Shown: positions 15,617-25,922, counted from the first letter of the stretch. The stretch: 64,000 bases of DNA from Tepidimonas alkaliphilus (GCF_007556595.1 NZ_VJNB01000004.1:62001-126000), one strand, 5' to 3'. The notes: generated from the sequence alone by a model not told the origin. Translations and numbers: made by a program.

Positions 15617-15824
15617 ACGGCATGGAACATGCCGGCCCCCGGCGGGGGCGACAGCGCAGGCAACAAACTGCCTCGGGCCGGCGGCGTATCGACGGTGTTC
15701 TGGATGCTGAAGAAGGCGCGCGCGATCGCGGTGCCCGCCAGCGAGCCGTGCCGGCGGCGCTGGCACCGCCGCCAGCTGGATCTCGGCCCTCTAGGTCGCG
15801 CCGGCGACGTCCGATGAAATTCGT
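15617..15824. other. Intergenic stretch after cynS
   Basis: The 208 bases between cynS and tRNA-Pro hold a short hairpin right after the stop (CGGCATG, GAA, CATGCCG at 15618-15634) followed by a GC-rich inverted repeat. There is no T-tract, so it is at best a weak terminator. The rest shows no recognisable gene. Confidence 0.5.
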
Positions 15825-15901
15825 TGGTCGGGGTGAGAGGATTCGAACCTCCGGCCTCTACGTCCCGAACGTAGCGCTCTACCAGGCTAAGCTACACCCC
15901 G
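15825..15901 (-). tRNA. tRNA-Pro (anticodon CGG)
   Basis: The minus strand gives a full cloverleaf of 77 nt including encoded CCA. The acceptor stem CGGGGTG pairs with CACCCCG, the anticodon stem CTACG/CGTAG encloses loop TTCGGGA (anticodon CGG, reading CCG codons), and the T arm contains GGTTCGAATCC. CCG is a common proline codon in this GC-rich sequence. Confidence 0.97.
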
Positions 15902-15919
15902 AAGGCACCGCTGGAGCCG

Positions 15920-16984
15920 CTACGAGCGGCGCCACAACAGCTGAGCCGCAAATTGTAGCAGAGCTTCGCGGTGTTGTTCGCGGTGGGGTTCATCGTCCGT
16001 GGGCAGCGCTTGCGCGGCCTCGATGGCGCGCTGCGCCTCGGCGGCGGCATAGGCTCGGGCTTGCGCCGCGCCGCCGCTTGTGCGCACGATTGTGGCGACC
16101 TCCTCCAGCCGGTCGCCGCCGCCTTGCTCGATGGCCTCGCGGATCAGCGCCGCCTCGTGCGGCGCGCAGCGGCGCAGCGCGCAGATGATGGGCAGCGTCA
16201 CCTTGCCTTCGCGCAGGTCGTCGCCGAGGTTCTTGCCGAGCTGCGCCGCGTCGCCCTCGTAGTCGAGCACGTCATCGACGATCTGGAACGCCGCGCCCAG
16301 CGCCTGGCCGTAGGTGGCGCACAGCGCCTCGGTGGCCTCGTCCGCGCCGGCCAGCAGCGCCGCCAGCCGGGCGCTGGCCTCGAACAGTTTGGCCGTCTTG
16401 GCGCGGATGACGCGCAGGTAGGCCGCTTCGTCCAGCGCGGCGTCGTGCATGTTCATCAGCTGCAGCACCTCGCCCTCAGCGATGACGTTGGTGGCGTCGG
16501 CCAGCACGCGCATGACGCGCATGTCGCCGCAGTCCACCATCATCTGGAAGGCGCGCGAGTAGAGGAAGTCGCCGACGAGGACGCTGGCGGCGTTGCCGAA
16601 CACCTGGTTGGCGGTGTCGCGTCCGCGGCGCAGGGTGGATTCGTCCACCACGTCGTCGTGCAGCAGCGTGGCGGTGTGGATGAACTCCACCACCGCCGCC
16701 AGCGTGTGGCGTCGTGCGTCGGTGCAGCCCAGCGCGCCGCACATCAGCAGCAGCAGGGCGGGGCGCACGCGCTTGCCGCCGGCGCCGATGATGTAGTGCG
16801 CCACCTGCCCGACCAGCGGCACGTCGCTGGTCAAGCGCTGGCGGATCACGGCATCGACCGCCTGCATGTCGGCGGCCACCAGCTGCAGCGCCTGGGTGGC
16901 GGTGGGGGCGGGGGCGGTGAGATCCAAGATGAAATCCAAAAGGCGCCAGCGGCGTCGCGCCGAGTCGATCGGTGAGCCGCGCAA
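15920..16984 (-). CDS. ispB: Polyprenyl (octaprenyl-type) diphosphate synthase
   Basis: A trans-isoprenyl diphosphate synthase that lengthens farnesyl diphosphate to the ubiquinone side chain. Both Asp-rich motifs are intact: LLHDDVVDE near 110-118 and QIVDDVLDYEGD near 235-246. GGKRVRPALLLL near 70 binds the allylic substrate. Length (up to 354) fits IspB; chain length (C40 or other) cannot be read with certainty. The first available start is TTG at 16984, and another TTG, the first of the two Leu before DFILDL, is equally possible, so the exact N-terminus is uncertain. A TATAAT-like box on this strand (17017-17022) suits a start near 17010. Confidence 0.93.
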   Translation of the reverse strand: MRGSPIDSARRRWRLLDFILDLTAPAPTATQALQLVAADMQAVDAVIRQRLTSDVPLVGQVAHYIIGAGGKRVRPALLLLMCGALGCTDARRHTLAAVVEFIHTATLLHDDVVDESTLRRGRDTANQVFGNAASVLVGDFLYSRAFQMMVDCGDMRVMRVLADATNVIAEGEVLQLMNMHDAALDEAAYLRVIRAKTAKLFEASARLAALLAGADEATEALCATYGQALGAAFQIVDDVLDYEGDAAQLGKNLGDDLREGKVTLPIICALRRCAPHEAALIREAIEQGGGDRLEEVATIVRTSGGAAQARAYAAAEAQRAIEAAQALPTDDEPHREQHREALLQFAAQLLWRRS

Positions 16985-17016
16985 ACAAGCCGAAAGCCGA
17001 AGCAGACGCTGTGCGG

Positions 17017-17022
17017 ATTATA
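17017..17022 (-). promoter_or_regulatory. Candidate -10 box for ispB
   Basis: Reads TATAAT on the minus strand, about 33 nt upstream of the TTG start at 16984. It is arranged back-to-back with the plus-strand TATAAT at 17047 that serves ahcY. No clear -35. Confidence 0.45.
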
Positions 17023-17046
17023 AAAACCGATCGCGGCCAAGCCTTT

Positions 17047-17052
17047 TATAAT
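17047..17052 (+). promoter_or_regulatory. Candidate -10 box for the ahcY riboswitch transcript
   Basis: TATAAT lies 12 nt before the conserved start of the SAH aptamer, so transcription would begin near 17059 and include the whole riboswitch. No good -35 hexamer is visible. Confidence 0.55.
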
Positions 17053-17061
17053 CTCTCCAGC

Positions 17062-17173
17062 CTCTCGAGGAGCGTTGCAGCGCTGCACAGGTGAATGACA
17101 CGGCGTCAGGCTCGAGACGGCTGCCGCCCGCGTCATCGGATGCGCCGCGGCGATGCTGGCAACGACGCTCACC
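17062..17173 (+). promoter_or_regulatory. SAH riboswitch upstream of ahcY
   Basis: The conserved core of the S-adenosylhomocysteine riboswitch is present: CTCGAGGAGCGTTGC (17064-17078), CAGGCTCGAG (17107-17116) and GCAACGACGCTCAC near 17159-17172. CTCGAG 17064-17069 pairs with CTCGAG 17111-17116, and GAGCG-TTGC pairs with GCAACGACGCTC with one bulge. SAH riboswitches precede ahcY in many beta- and gammaproteobacteria and turn expression on when SAH accumulates. Immediately downstream CCACCGGCG (17173-17181) can pair with CGCCGGTGG (17205-17213), a possible expression platform before the ribosome site at 17227-17232. Confidence 0.9.
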
Positions 17174-17239
17174 CACCGGCGCGTGGCGTGAGCTTGCAAG
17201 CCCCCGCCGGTGGCCCCCTCAAAGCGTAGGAGTCACCGC

Positions 17240-18676
<1,437 letters not shown>

Positions 18677-18691
18677 CGGCGTGCGCGGGGC

Positions 18692-19459
18692 ATGCGGGCC
18701 GATCAGGCGCTGGTGCAGGCGGGCCTTGCCGCGTCGCGCTCGGCGGCGCAGCGGCTGATCGCTGCCGGCGCGGTGCGCTGGCGCGCAGGCGACGGTGCGC
18801 CGTGGCAGCCGCTGCGCAAGGCCGGCGACTCCGTGCCCCCGCAGGCGCAGTGGCAGCTGGCGGACGACGCCGAGGTGCGCTACGTCTCGCGCGGCGGGCT
18901 CAAGCTCGCCGCGGGGCTGCAGCGCACCGGCGTGCCGGTGGCCGGGCGGCGCTGCCTGGACGTGGGGCAGAGCACCGGCGGCTTCACCGACTGCCTGCTG
19001 CAGGCGGGGGCCGCCCAGGTGGTCGGGGTGGACGTCGGCCACGGTCAGCTGCACCCGCGGCTGCGCGCGGACGCGCGCGTGGTGGCCATCGAGGGCTGCA
19101 ACGCGCGCGAGCTCAGCGCCGAGCGACTCGTGGCCGCCGGCGGCCCCGCCGCCGCGCCGCCGTTCGACCTGATCGTCGGCGACCTTTCGTTCATCTCGCA
19201 GACGCTGGTGTGGCCGGCGCTGGCGCCGCTGCTGGCGCCGGGCGGCTCGATGCTGATGCTGGTCAAGCCGCAGTTCGAGCTGCAGCCCGCCGACATCGGC
19301 AAGGGCGGCGTGGTGCGCGACGAGGGGGCGCTCGAGCGCGTGCGCCAGCGCATCGAGCGCGCCGCGGCCGCGCAGGGCCTGGTGCTGCGCGACTACTTCG
19401 ACAGTCCGATCGCCGGGGGCGACGGCAACCGGGAGTTTCTGGCATGGCTTTGCCGTTGA
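18692..19459 (+). CDS. tlyA: TlyA-family rRNA 2'-O-methyltransferase
   Basis: A 255-residue protein with an N-terminal S4 RNA-binding domain (residues 1-60) and an FtsJ/RrmJ-like methyltransferase domain. The SAM loop is CLDVGQSTGGF at 88-98, with Gln where most relatives have Ala. The K-D-K-E tetrad can be seen in YVSRGGLK, VGDLSFIS and VKPQFE. TlyA methylates rRNA cytidines using SAM, producing SAH, which fits its position between ahcY and metF. It starts 15 nt after ahcY and overlaps metF by 16 nt, so the three are probably co-transcribed. It was historically called hemolysin A. Confidence 0.9.
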   Translation: MRADQALVQAGLAASRSAAQRLIAAGAVRWRAGDGAPWQPLRKAGDSVPPQAQWQLADDAEVRYVSRGGLKLAAGLQRTGVPVAGRRCLDVGQSTGGFTDCLLQAGAAQVVGVDVGHGQLHPRLRADARVVAIEGCNARELSAERLVAAGGPAAAPPFDLIVGDLSFISQTLVWPALAPLLAPGGSMLMLVKPQFELQPADIGKGGVVRDEGALERVRQRIERAAAAQGLVLRDYFDSPIAGGDGNREFLAWLCR

Positions 19460-20283
19460 GTTTCGAATTCTTTCCGCCGAAGACGCCGGAAGGCGCGGCC
19501 AAGCTGCGCGCGGCGCGCCAGCGGCTGTATGCGGCGCGGCCGCAGTTCTGCTCCGTCACCTACGGCGCCGGCGGCTCCACGCAGGAAGGGACGCTGGCCA
19601 CCGTGGCGGAGATCCTGGCCGAAGGCATGGACGCCGCGGCGCACTTCTCGTGCATCGGCGCCACGCGCGAGCGCGTGCGGGCGCAGCTGGCCGAGCTGCA
19701 GCGCATGGGCGTGAAGCGCCTGGTGGCGCTGCGCGGCGACCTGCCGAGCGGCTACGGGCTGGGCGGCGAATTCACCTACGCGCGCGACCTCGTGGCCTTC
19801 ATCCGCGCGGAGTTCGGCGCCGCCTTCCACATCGAGGTCGCGGCCTACCCGGAGATGCACCCGCAGGCGCGCTCGCTGCAGGCCGACCTGCAGGCGTTTG
19901 CCGACAAGGTGCGCGCCGGGGCCGACGGCGCCATCACGCAGTATTTCTTCAACACCGACGCCTATTTCCGCTTCGTTGACGAGGCGTATGCGCTGGGCGT
20001 GGACGTGCCGATCGTGCCGGGCATCATGCCGATCACCAATGCGTCGCAGCTGGTGCGCTTTTCGGACGCCTGCGGCGCCGAGATCCCGCGCTGGATCCGC
20101 CTGCGGCTGCAGGGCTATGGCGACGACGTGGCCTCGATCCGCGCGTTTGGGCTCGACGTTGTCACCGACCTGTGCGATCAGCTGCGCAGCGCCGGCGTGC
20201 CGGGCCTGCACTTCTACACGATGAATCAGGCCGAGCCGACGCTGGCGATTTTGCAGCGGCTGGGTATGATCGAGGCAGGGTGA
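19444..20283 (+). CDS. metF: 5,10-methylenetetrahydrofolate reductase
   Basis: Reduces methylene-THF to methyl-THF, the methyl donor for methionine synthesis. The 279-residue flavoprotein begins MALPLSFEFFPPKTPEG and has the family's VTYGAGGST and LVALRGDLP segments, the FAD-contacting IEVAAYPEMHPQA, ITQYFFNTDAYFRF, and the closing GLHFYTMNQ. Its ATG lies inside the end of tlyA, so translation is likely coupled. It completes an ahcY-tlyA-metF unit downstream of the SAH riboswitch, linking SAH clearance to homocysteine remethylation. Confidence 0.96.
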   Translation: MALPLSFEFFPPKTPEGAAKLRAARQRLYAARPQFCSVTYGAGGSTQEGTLATVAEILAEGMDAAAHFSCIGATRERVRAQLAELQRMGVKRLVALRGDLPSGYGLGGEFTYARDLVAFIRAEFGAAFHIEVAAYPEMHPQARSLQADLQAFADKVRAGADGAITQYFFNTDAYFRFVDEAYALGVDVPIVPGIMPITNASQLVRFSDACGAEIPRWIRLRLQGYGDDVASIRAFGLDVVTDLCDQLRSAGVPGLHFYTMNQAEPTLAILQRLGMIEAG

Positions 20284-20319
20284 CGTCCAGGCTCGAGGAA
20301 GTTCGAAGGAGGCACAGCG

Positions 20320-20589
20320 ATGGCCACTACGATCGCGCTTGATCCCGTCCATGAGGATCTGGTTCGCCGGCAGCTCGAAAGCGGACGGTACAACGACGCC
20401 CGCGCCGTCGTGGAAGCCGGACTGCACCTGCTCGAGGAAGCCGAGCGGCGGCGGCAGGCGCAGCTGGATGCGTTGCGGACGGATCTCGCGGCCGGTCTCG
20501 CCAGCGGGCCGGATGCACCAGCCGAGGGGGTGTTCGAAACCTTGCAGGCGCGCTACCGGGCACGGATCAACGACACCGGTCAGGGTTGA
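20320..20589 (+). CDS. parD: ParD-type antitoxin
   Basis: An 89-residue antitoxin. The N-terminal half (TTIALDPVHEDLVRRQLESGRYNDARAVVEAGLHLLE) is a ribbon-helix-helix DNA-binding domain of the ParD/CopG type. The C-terminal tail (from 60) is acidic and flexible-looking and would wrap the toxin. Its stop codon overlaps the toxin start by 1 nt. Such pairs are autoregulated through the antitoxin; I see no obvious operator in the 36-nt gap after metF. It may read through from metF. Confidence 0.88.
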   Translation: MATTIALDPVHEDLVRRQLESGRYNDARAVVEAGLHLLEEAERRRQAQLDALRTDLAAGLASGPDAPAEGVFETLQARYRARINDTGQG

Positions 20590-20903
20590 TGCGCCTGTTG
20601 ATCACGCCGCTGGCCCGGCAGGACATCGAAGGCATTGGCGACTACATTGCGCAGGACGATCCGGCCCGAGCGCTGGCCTTCGTCGAGGCGTTGCGCGACC
20701 AGTGCCGACGTATCGCGGCGCAGCCGCTGCTGTACCGCTTGCGCCCCGAACTCGGGCCAGGACTGCGGTCGTGTCCTCATGGACGCTATGTGATCTTCTT
20801 CACTGTCCATGACGATGCCGTGCGCATCGTGCGCGTCCTGCACGGCGCACGGGATCTGCCCGTGGCCCTGCAACAGGCGGGGCCACAGGCGGCGACGGAT
20901 TGA
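20589..20903 (+). CDS. parE: ParE/RelE-family toxin
   Basis: A 104-residue type II toxin beginning MRLLITPLARQDIEGIGDYIAQDDPARALAFVEAL, the usual ParE opening, and with the C-terminal GRYVIFFTVHDDAVRIVRVLHGARDL block. ParE proteins poison DNA gyrase, though other family members cleave mRNA. ATG 20589 overlaps the parD stop (TGATG). The gene appears intact. It ends 6 nt before the convergent DUF3047 lipoprotein gene. Confidence 0.9.
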   Translation: MRLLITPLARQDIEGIGDYIAQDDPARALAFVEALRDQCRRIAAQPLLYRLRPELGPGLRSCPHGRYVIFFTVHDDAVRIVRVLHGARDLPVALQQAGPQAATD

Positions 20904-20908
20904 GCCGT

Positions 20909-21703
20909 TCACCCCCCGCGGCGGACCAGCTCGAGCGGCCCGTACCACGCCGCCGCGCGGGAGCGGGTGTTGTTGGCGTCGGTCATCAGGCCCACGGAGA
21001 TCAGCGCCGTCGGCGTCTCGCCGAAGGCAAGCCGCATGTCAGCCACGGGGTCGCGCTCCAGGTCCAGCCAGCGGCCCAGCTCCTGCGCGCCGCTGGCCGC
21101 AATGAGCTTGCGGATGCGGCCGGTGCCGGGGTGGCGCACGACGGTGCCGACCGGCAGCCGCGCGTCCCACACATACATCAGCGTGGCATCCGGCAACGGC
21201 TCGCCGGTGACCAGGCGCGCCAGCTCCGACAAGTGGTGGTCGCGCGGCGTCCAGTGCTCGCGCCCGCCCTCGAAGGCCAGGATCACGCGCGCCACCGCGT
21301 CGTCGGTGTCGCGCTCCGTCAGGTCGAAGGCCGGGTTGAGCTCGTCCACCCACCACGACCAGCGCAGCGCGGCGATCTCGGCGGCCGGCACGCGCAGCCG
21401 CATGCGCACCGCGGAGGTGCCGGCGTCGCTGTCGGCGCGCAGCGCCGGGCGGCCGGCGTGCTGGCCGGCGCGGTAGTGGGTGATGCGCCGCTGCGGAAAG
21501 ACGTGGTGCTCCCAGCGCGCGCCGGGGGCAAGCTGGCTGGCCTGCGCCCAGGCGGAGTCGGCCAGCGCCGTCTCGCCGCCGTCGGCCTCGTCCGGGGGCC
21601 GCGGCAGCCCGGCGCAGCCGGCTAGCAGCGCGGCGGCGCCGGCGCTCAGCCACGCCAGCGCCCGGCGGCGGCCCGCGGGAGGATGGCCTGCGCCGGCGCG
21701 CAC
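20909..21703 (-). CDS. DUF3047 lipoprotein
   Basis: A lipoprotein of unknown function containing DUF3047. The signal peptide ends at lipobox LAGC, residue 30 if translation begins at GTG 21703. An upstream ATG at 21790 would put 29 extra residues before the signal and is less likely. The mature domain carries the family's features: LRWSWWVDELNP, DDAVARVILAFEGG, LMYVWDARLPVGTVVRHPGTGR, and ISVGLMTDANNTRSRAAAWYGPLEL at the end. It is expected to be tethered in the periplasm or outer membrane. No operon partner is evident; metY lies divergent at 21955. Confidence 0.82.
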   Translation of the reverse strand: MRAGAGHPPAGRRRALAWLSAGAAALLAGCAGLPRPPDEADGGETALADSAWAQASQLAPGARWEHHVFPQRRITHYRAGQHAGRPALRADSDAGTSAVRMRLRVPAAEIAALRWSWWVDELNPAFDLTERDTDDAVARVILAFEGGREHWTPRDHHLSELARLVTGEPLPDATLMYVWDARLPVGTVVRHPGTGRIRKLIAASGAQELGRWLDLERDPVADMRLAFGETPTALISVGLMTDANNTRSRAAAWYGPLELVRRGG

Positions 21704-21845
21704 GTAAGGCTGGTGACCCGGCTGCCGGTTAACGGCAGCAGCGCTTTCGTGAGAGCGGGAGGGGGGTGACGGCAGCGGTTCGAACCCCATCGTCGGAAAC
21801 AGCGGCGGGTTGCAGACAGCGCGACGTTATAGCGCATGGTCATGT

Positions 21846-21855
21846 CGTCATGACG
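21846..21855. promoter_or_regulatory. Palindrome upstream of metY
   Basis: CGTCATGACG is a perfect 10-bp palindrome about 100 nt before metY, within a stretch rich in GTCATG. It could be an operator for a methionine-pathway regulator or for the divergent lipoprotein gene. Short palindromes arise by chance, so this is tentative. Confidence 0.25.
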
Positions 21856-21954
21856 GCAATGTTGTGGACGCGACCCATGCGGGTGCGCTATCGTTGCCGC
21901 CGTTGCGCCTTGTCAAAACCCCTGTTTTCCCTGACGTTTGAGGAGAGCTTGCCG

Positions 21955-23226
21955 ATGCGATTCGAGACCCAGGCCGTGCACGCCGGCTACCGCCCCGATC
22001 CGACCACCAAGGCCGTCGTGCCGCCGATCTACCAGACGGTGGCCTACGCGTTCGACAGCGCGCAGCACGGCGCCGACCTGTTCGACCTGAAGGTGCCGGG
22101 CAACATCTACACGCGCATCATGAACCCGACGCAGGCGGTGCTGGAGGAGCGGCTGGCGGCGCTGGAAGGCGGCATCGGCGCGCTGGCGCTGGCCTCCGGG
22201 CAGGCGGCCATCACCTACGCCATCCAGACGATCGCCGAGGCCGGCGACAACATCGTCTCGGCCAGCGCGCTCTATGGCGGCACCTACAACCTGTTCGCGC
22301 ACACGCTGCCGCAGTACGGCATCGAGGTGCGCTTCGCCGACAGCGACCGGCCCGAGACCTTCGAGCCGCTGATCGACGCGCGCACCAAGGCGATCTACTG
22401 CGAGTCGATGGGCAACCCGCGCGGCAACGTCACCGACATCGCGGCGCTGGCGGCCATCGCGCACCGCCACGGCGTGCCGCTGATCGTCGACAACACGGTG
22501 CCGAGCCCCTACCTGTGCCGCCCGTTCGAGCACGGCGCCGACATCGTCGTGCACTCGCTGACCAAGTACCTGGGCGGCCACGGCACCAGCGTCGGCGGGG
22601 CGATCGTCGATTCGGGCAAGTTCCCGTGGGCCGAGCACAAGGCGCGCTTTCGCCGCCTGAACGAGCCGGACGTCAGCTACCATGGCGTGGTTTACACCGA
22701 AGCCATGGGGCCGGCGGCCTACATCGCGCGGGCGCGCGTGGTGCCGCTGCGCAACATGGGCGCGGCGATCTCGCCGTTCAACGCCTTCCTGATCCTGCAG
22801 GGCATCGAGACGCTGCCGCTGCGCATGGACCGCATCTGCGACAACACGCTGGCGGTGGCGCAGTTCCTGCGCCAGCACCCCAAGGTGCGCTGGGTGCGCT
22901 ACGCCGGGCTGCCGGATGACCCCTACCACGCGCTGGCGCAGCGCTACCTGGGCGGGCGCGCCTCGGGCCTGCTGACCTTCGGCATCGAGGGCGGGCGCGC
23001 CGCCGGCGAGCGCTTCCTGGATGCGCTGCAGCTGTTTACCCGCCTGGTCAACATCGGCGACGTGCGCTCGCTGGCCACGCACCCGGCCAGCACCACGCAC
23101 CGGCAGCTCTCGCCCGAGGAACTGGCCAAGGCCGGCGTCACCGAGGACACGGTGCGCCTGTGCGTCGGCATCGAGCACATCGAGGACCTGAAGGCCGACC
23201 TGGCGCAGGCGCTGGCGGCGGCCTGA
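21955..23226 (+). CDS. metY: O-acetylhomoserine sulfhydrylase
   Basis: A PLP enzyme that makes homocysteine from O-acetylhomoserine and sulfide. The 423-residue protein starts [21 protein letters not shown]; the family blocks [35 protein letters not shown], and [13 protein letters not shown] are present. The PLP lysine is in [14 protein letters not shown] near residue 205. The C-terminal [14 protein letters not shown] is typical. The choice between MetY and cystathionine gamma-synthase-like relatives is helped by length and the VSYHG segment. ATG 21955 follows GAGGAGAG. It adds a direct sulfhydrylation route to the nearby methionine-cycle genes. Confidence 0.93.
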   Translation: MRFETQAVHAGYRPDPTTKAVVPPIYQTVAYAFDSAQHGADLFDLKVPGNIYTRIMNPTQAVLEERLAALEGGIGALALASGQAAITYAIQTIAEAGDNIVSASALYGGTYNLFAHTLPQYGIEVRFADSDRPETFEPLIDARTKAIYCESMGNPRGNVTDIAALAAIAHRHGVPLIVDNTVPSPYLCRPFEHGADIVVHSLTKYLGGHGTSVGGAIVDSGKFPWAEHKARFRRLNEPDVSYHGVVYTEAMGPAAYIARARVVPLRNMGAAISPFNAFLILQGIETLPLRMDRICDNTLAVAQFLRQHPKVRWVRYAGLPDDPYHALAQRYLGGRASGLLTFGIEGGRAAGERFLDALQLFTRLVNIGDVRSLATHPASTTHRQLSPEELAKAGVTEDTVRLCVGIEHIEDLKADLAQALAAA

Positions 23227-23298
23227 GCTGGCGACGTGCCCCGGCGCAGCGGCGTGTTGGCGGGGGGGGCGGGGCGCCGCACCCGGTGGCGGCGCGGT

Positions 23299-24219
23299 TC
23301 AGCCTTGCGCCTCGCCCGCGTCCACCTTCCACGCCGCCGCCGGCCCCTGGCGCAGCGCCGCCAGCAGCCACGGCAGCGCCTCGCGCAGCTGGCCGGCCAG
23401 GGTGTAGGGCGGGTTGACGACGAACACGCCGCTGGCGCGCAGGCTGCCGACTGGGCGGCCGCGCGCGGCGGCGGCCTTGGCCGCCGGATCGGCCGGCGTG
23501 CCGACGTTGAGCTCGGCCTGCAGCCAGGCGCGACCGTGGCGCTGCGCCAGCGCCCGCAGGCGCTTGGGCAGCGCGTGCGCCTGCTCGCGCGCGATCACGG
23601 GATACCAGATGAGGTAGCAGCCCACGGCGAAGCGCCGCAACGCCTCGCCGACCGCGGCCGCCACGCTGGCGTAGTCGCGCTTGAGTTCGTAGCTCGGGTC
23701 GATCAGCACCAGGCCGCGCCGCGACGGCGGCGGCAGCAGGGCGCGCAGGCCCGCGAAGCCGTCGTCGCGGCGCAGCTCGATGGACGGACGTGGCTCGCGC
23801 GCGCGCCACTCACGCACCGCGCGATCCAGCAGCCGACCGTCGGTCGGGTGCCACTCGAACAGCACCAGCCGGTCCTGCGGCCGCAGGCGCGCCGCCAGCA
23901 GCGCCGGCGAACCGGGGTAGTGGCGCAGCATTCCGTCCGGGTTGACGGCGGCCACCGCGTCGAGGTAGGCGCGCACCGGCGCCGGGGCGTGCGCCGCAGC
24001 GGCGGCGTGCGCCCACAGCGCGCCAATGCCGGCCAGGGCCTCGCCGGAGGTGCGCGCGGCGTCGTGGTCGAGCCGGTACTGCCCGGCGCCGGCGTGCGTA
24101 TCCACCAGCAGCAGGCCGCCGTCCTTGCGCTGCAAATGCTCCAGCGCCGCCAGCAGTGCAACGTGCTTGAGCACGTCGGCGTGGTTGCCGGCGTGGAACG
24201 CGTGTCGGTAGCTGAACAT
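23299..24219 (-). CDS. rlmJ: 23S rRNA (adenine-2030-N6)-methyltransferase
   Basis: RlmJ methylates A2030 of 23S rRNA. The 306-residue protein starts [19 protein letters not shown], a strong family signature. The cofactor region is [13 protein letters not shown] and the catalytic motif is LIDPSYE, with Ser where most members have Pro (DPPY/F). The C-terminal [16 protein letters not shown] is typical. An in-frame ATG 7 codons upstream is possible but the family start is at 24219. It converges on metY and diverges from rplM. Confidence 0.95.
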   Translation of the reverse strand: MFSYRHAFHAGNHADVLKHVALLAALEHLQRKDGGLLLVDTHAGAGQYRLDHDAARTSGEALAGIGALWAHAAAAAHAPAPVRAYLDAVAAVNPDGMLRHYPGSPALLAARLRPQDRLVLFEWHPTDGRLLDRAVREWRAREPRPSIELRRDDGFAGLRALLPPPSRRGLVLIDPSYELKRDYASVAAAVGEALRRFAVGCYLIWYPVIAREQAHALPKRLRALAQRHGRAWLQAELNVGTPADPAAKAAAARGRPVGSLRASGVFVVNPPYTLAGQLREALPWLLAALRQGPAAAWKVDAGEAQG

Positions 24220-24289
24220 GCGCCGATCGTAGCCCACCACGCCCCTGCTGGGGCGCGCGGATGCACGCCGCCCACGCTTGCGCGCACGG

Positions 24290-24298
24290 TGTTAGAAT
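24290..24298 (+). promoter_or_regulatory. Candidate extended -10 promoter for rplM-rpsI
   Basis: TGtTAGAAT fits an extended -10. It would give a 5' leader of about 120 nt before rplM. Autoregulatory L13 leaders occur in some bacteria; I see no specific match to one here. Confidence 0.45.
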
Positions 24299-24422
24299 GC
24301 CGCGTTTCGCAGCGCATCGCCTGGCTCCGCGGCGAAATGTTGGATCCCCACCTCAGAGGCCGCCAGCAGAAGCGGCGCCGACCGTGGAAAAGAGCCGGCC
24401 AAACCACAGGAAACCCTGCATC

Positions 24423-24854
24423 ATGACCAAAACCTTCAGCGCCAAGCCCGCTGAGGTGGTGCACGAGTGGTTTGTGATTGACGCCACCGACAAGGTGCTC
24501 GGACGTGTCGCCAGCGAAGTGGCACGCCGTCTGCGCGGCAAGCACAAGGCCATCTACACCCCTCATGTGGATACCGGTGATTACATCATTGTCGTCAACG
24601 CCGACAAGATCCGCGTCACCGGCAACAAGGCCCTCGACAAGATCTACTACCGCCACACTGGCTACCCGGGCGGCATCCGCTCGATCAACTTCCGCGACAT
24701 GCAGGCCAAGCACCCTGGCCGCGCGCTGGAAAAGGCCGTCAAAGGCATGCTGCCCAAGGGGCCGCTGGGCTATGCGATGTTCAAAAAGCTCAAGGTTTAC
24801 GCCGGCCCTGAGCATCCGCACGGCGCCCAGCAGCCCAAGGTGCTGGAGATTTAA
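24423..24854 (+). CDS. rplM: Ribosomal protein L13
   Basis: A 143-residue large-subunit protein, the usual length. Characteristic segments are [49 protein letters not shown], and [28 protein letters not shown]. It begins the conserved rplM-rpsI pair, 12 nt before rpsI. Strong identity; start is fixed by conservation. Confidence 0.98.
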   Translation: MTKTFSAKPAEVVHEWFVIDATDKVLGRVASEVARRLRGKHKAIYTPHVDTGDYIIVVNADKIRVTGNKALDKIYYRHTGYPGGIRSINFRDMQAKHPGRALEKAVKGMLPKGPLGYAMFKKLKVYAGPEHPHGAQQPKVLEI

Positions 24855-24866
24855 AGGAGCGGCAGC

Positions 24867-25259
24867 ATGATCGGTGAATGGAACAACGGCACCGGCCGGC
24901 GCAAGACCAGCGTCGCCCGCGTGTTCCTGAAGAAGGGCTCGGGCAAGATCACGATCAACGGTCGTGACATCCGCGAGTATTTCGGGCGCGAGACGTCCAT
25001 CATGATCGCGCGCCAGCCGCTGGTGCTGACCGGCCATGAGGAGACGTTCGACATCATGGTCAACGTGCACGGCGGCGGCGAGTCCGGCCAGGCCGGCGCG
25101 GTGCGCCACGGCATCACGCGCGCGTTGATCGACTACGACCCGAGCCTGAAGCCCCAGCTGAGCGCCGCCGGCTACGTCACGCGCGACGCGCGCGAGGTCG
25201 AGCGCAAGAAGGTGGGTCTGCGCAAGGCCCGCCGCGCCAAGCAGTTCAGCAAGCGCTGA
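24867..25259 (+). CDS. rpsI: Ribosomal protein S9
   Basis: A 130-residue small-subunit protein. [22 protein letters not shown] at the start and the basic C-terminal tail [18 protein letters not shown], which reaches the P site of the ribosome, are diagnostic. An AGGAGCGGC site precedes the ATG. It is followed by a clear terminator at 25317. Confidence 0.98.
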   Translation: MIGEWNNGTGRRKTSVARVFLKKGSGKITINGRDIREYFGRETSIMIARQPLVLTGHEETFDIMVNVHGGGESGQAGAVRHGITRALIDYDPSLKPQLSAAGYVTRDAREVERKKVGLRKARRAKQFSKR

Positions 25260-25316
25260 TTCCCGCCGCTGCGGCCCGCCCCCTGCGGGCGGCCGCCTGC
25301 GGTCACCTTTCGGTCC

Positions 25317-25356
25317 GAACCGCCCGTCCACGCCCGTCGTGCGGGCGGTTCGTTTT
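25317..25356 (+). terminator. Terminator of rplM-rpsI
   Basis: GAACCGCCCG (25317-25326) pairs with CGGGCGGTTC (25342-25351), followed by GTTTT. It lies 58 nt after the rpsI stop. Confidence 0.7.
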
Positions 25357-25490
25357 GGCGGGCTGCCGCAGCGGCCATGCCCCTGCGTCCGGTGGTGGCT
25401 TCCCCGCCCTGGGCGGCGCGTCCGCAAGCCGCGTTGCGCTAAGCTTCTAACCTCTGCCTTATTCAGCCTTTCTCAAGAGGAAGACCGTCC

Positions 25491-25874
25491 ATGAGCGCCG
25501 TCGCCGAAACCGCCGCCCCCGAGGCTGGCACCGCCACGATGCCCGATCCGCTGGTGTTCACCGACGCCGCCGCCGCCAAGGTGGCTGAGCTGATCGCCGA
25601 AGAGGGTAACCCCGAGCTGAAGCTGCGCGTGTTCGTGCAGGGCGGCGGCTGCGCCGGGTTTCAGTATGGCTTTACCTTTGACGAAGTCGTCAACGAGGAC
25701 GACACGCAGATGGTCAAAAACGGCGTCACGTTGCTGATCGATGCAATGAGCTTGCAGTATCTGATGGGCGCCGAAATCGACTATAAAGAAGATTTGCAGG
25801 GCGCGCAGTTCGTCATCCGCAACCCGAACGCGGTGACGACCTGCGGCTGCGGCTCGAGCTTCAGCATGGGTTGA
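25491..25874 (+). CDS. erpA: Iron-sulfur cluster insertion protein ErpA
   Basis: A 127-residue A-type carrier that delivers Fe-S clusters to apoproteins, including isoprenoid-synthesis enzymes. Three ligand cysteines are in place: [11 protein letters not shown] near residue 59 and TCGCGSSF at the C-terminus. The N-terminal 20 residues ([13 protein letters not shown]) are a low-complexity extension. An AAGAGGAAG site precedes the ATG. It is a single-gene unit, convergent with anmK; the gap of 48 nt holds a GC-rich inverted repeat (CGCCGCC/GGCGGCG) that may end both transcripts. Confidence 0.96.
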   Translation: MSAVAETAAPEAGTATMPDPLVFTDAAAAKVAELIAEEGNPELKLRVFVQGGGCAGFQYGFTFDEVVNEDDTQMVKNGVTLLIDAMSLQYLMGAEIDYKEDLQGAQFVIRNPNAVTTCGCGSSFSMG

Positions 25875-25922
25875 CGCCGCCGCCGTGGCTGGCGCGGCGG
25901 CGCTGAATCAGGGGGGCGCGGA

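Noticed and set aside
21774-21792. GGTTCGAACC-like string resembling a tRNA T arm
   Set aside because: No acceptor, D or anticodon stems can be built around it.
21842-21954. SAM riboswitch upstream of metY
   Set aside because: The region lacks the conserved core of SAM-I, SAM-II or SAM/SAH types.
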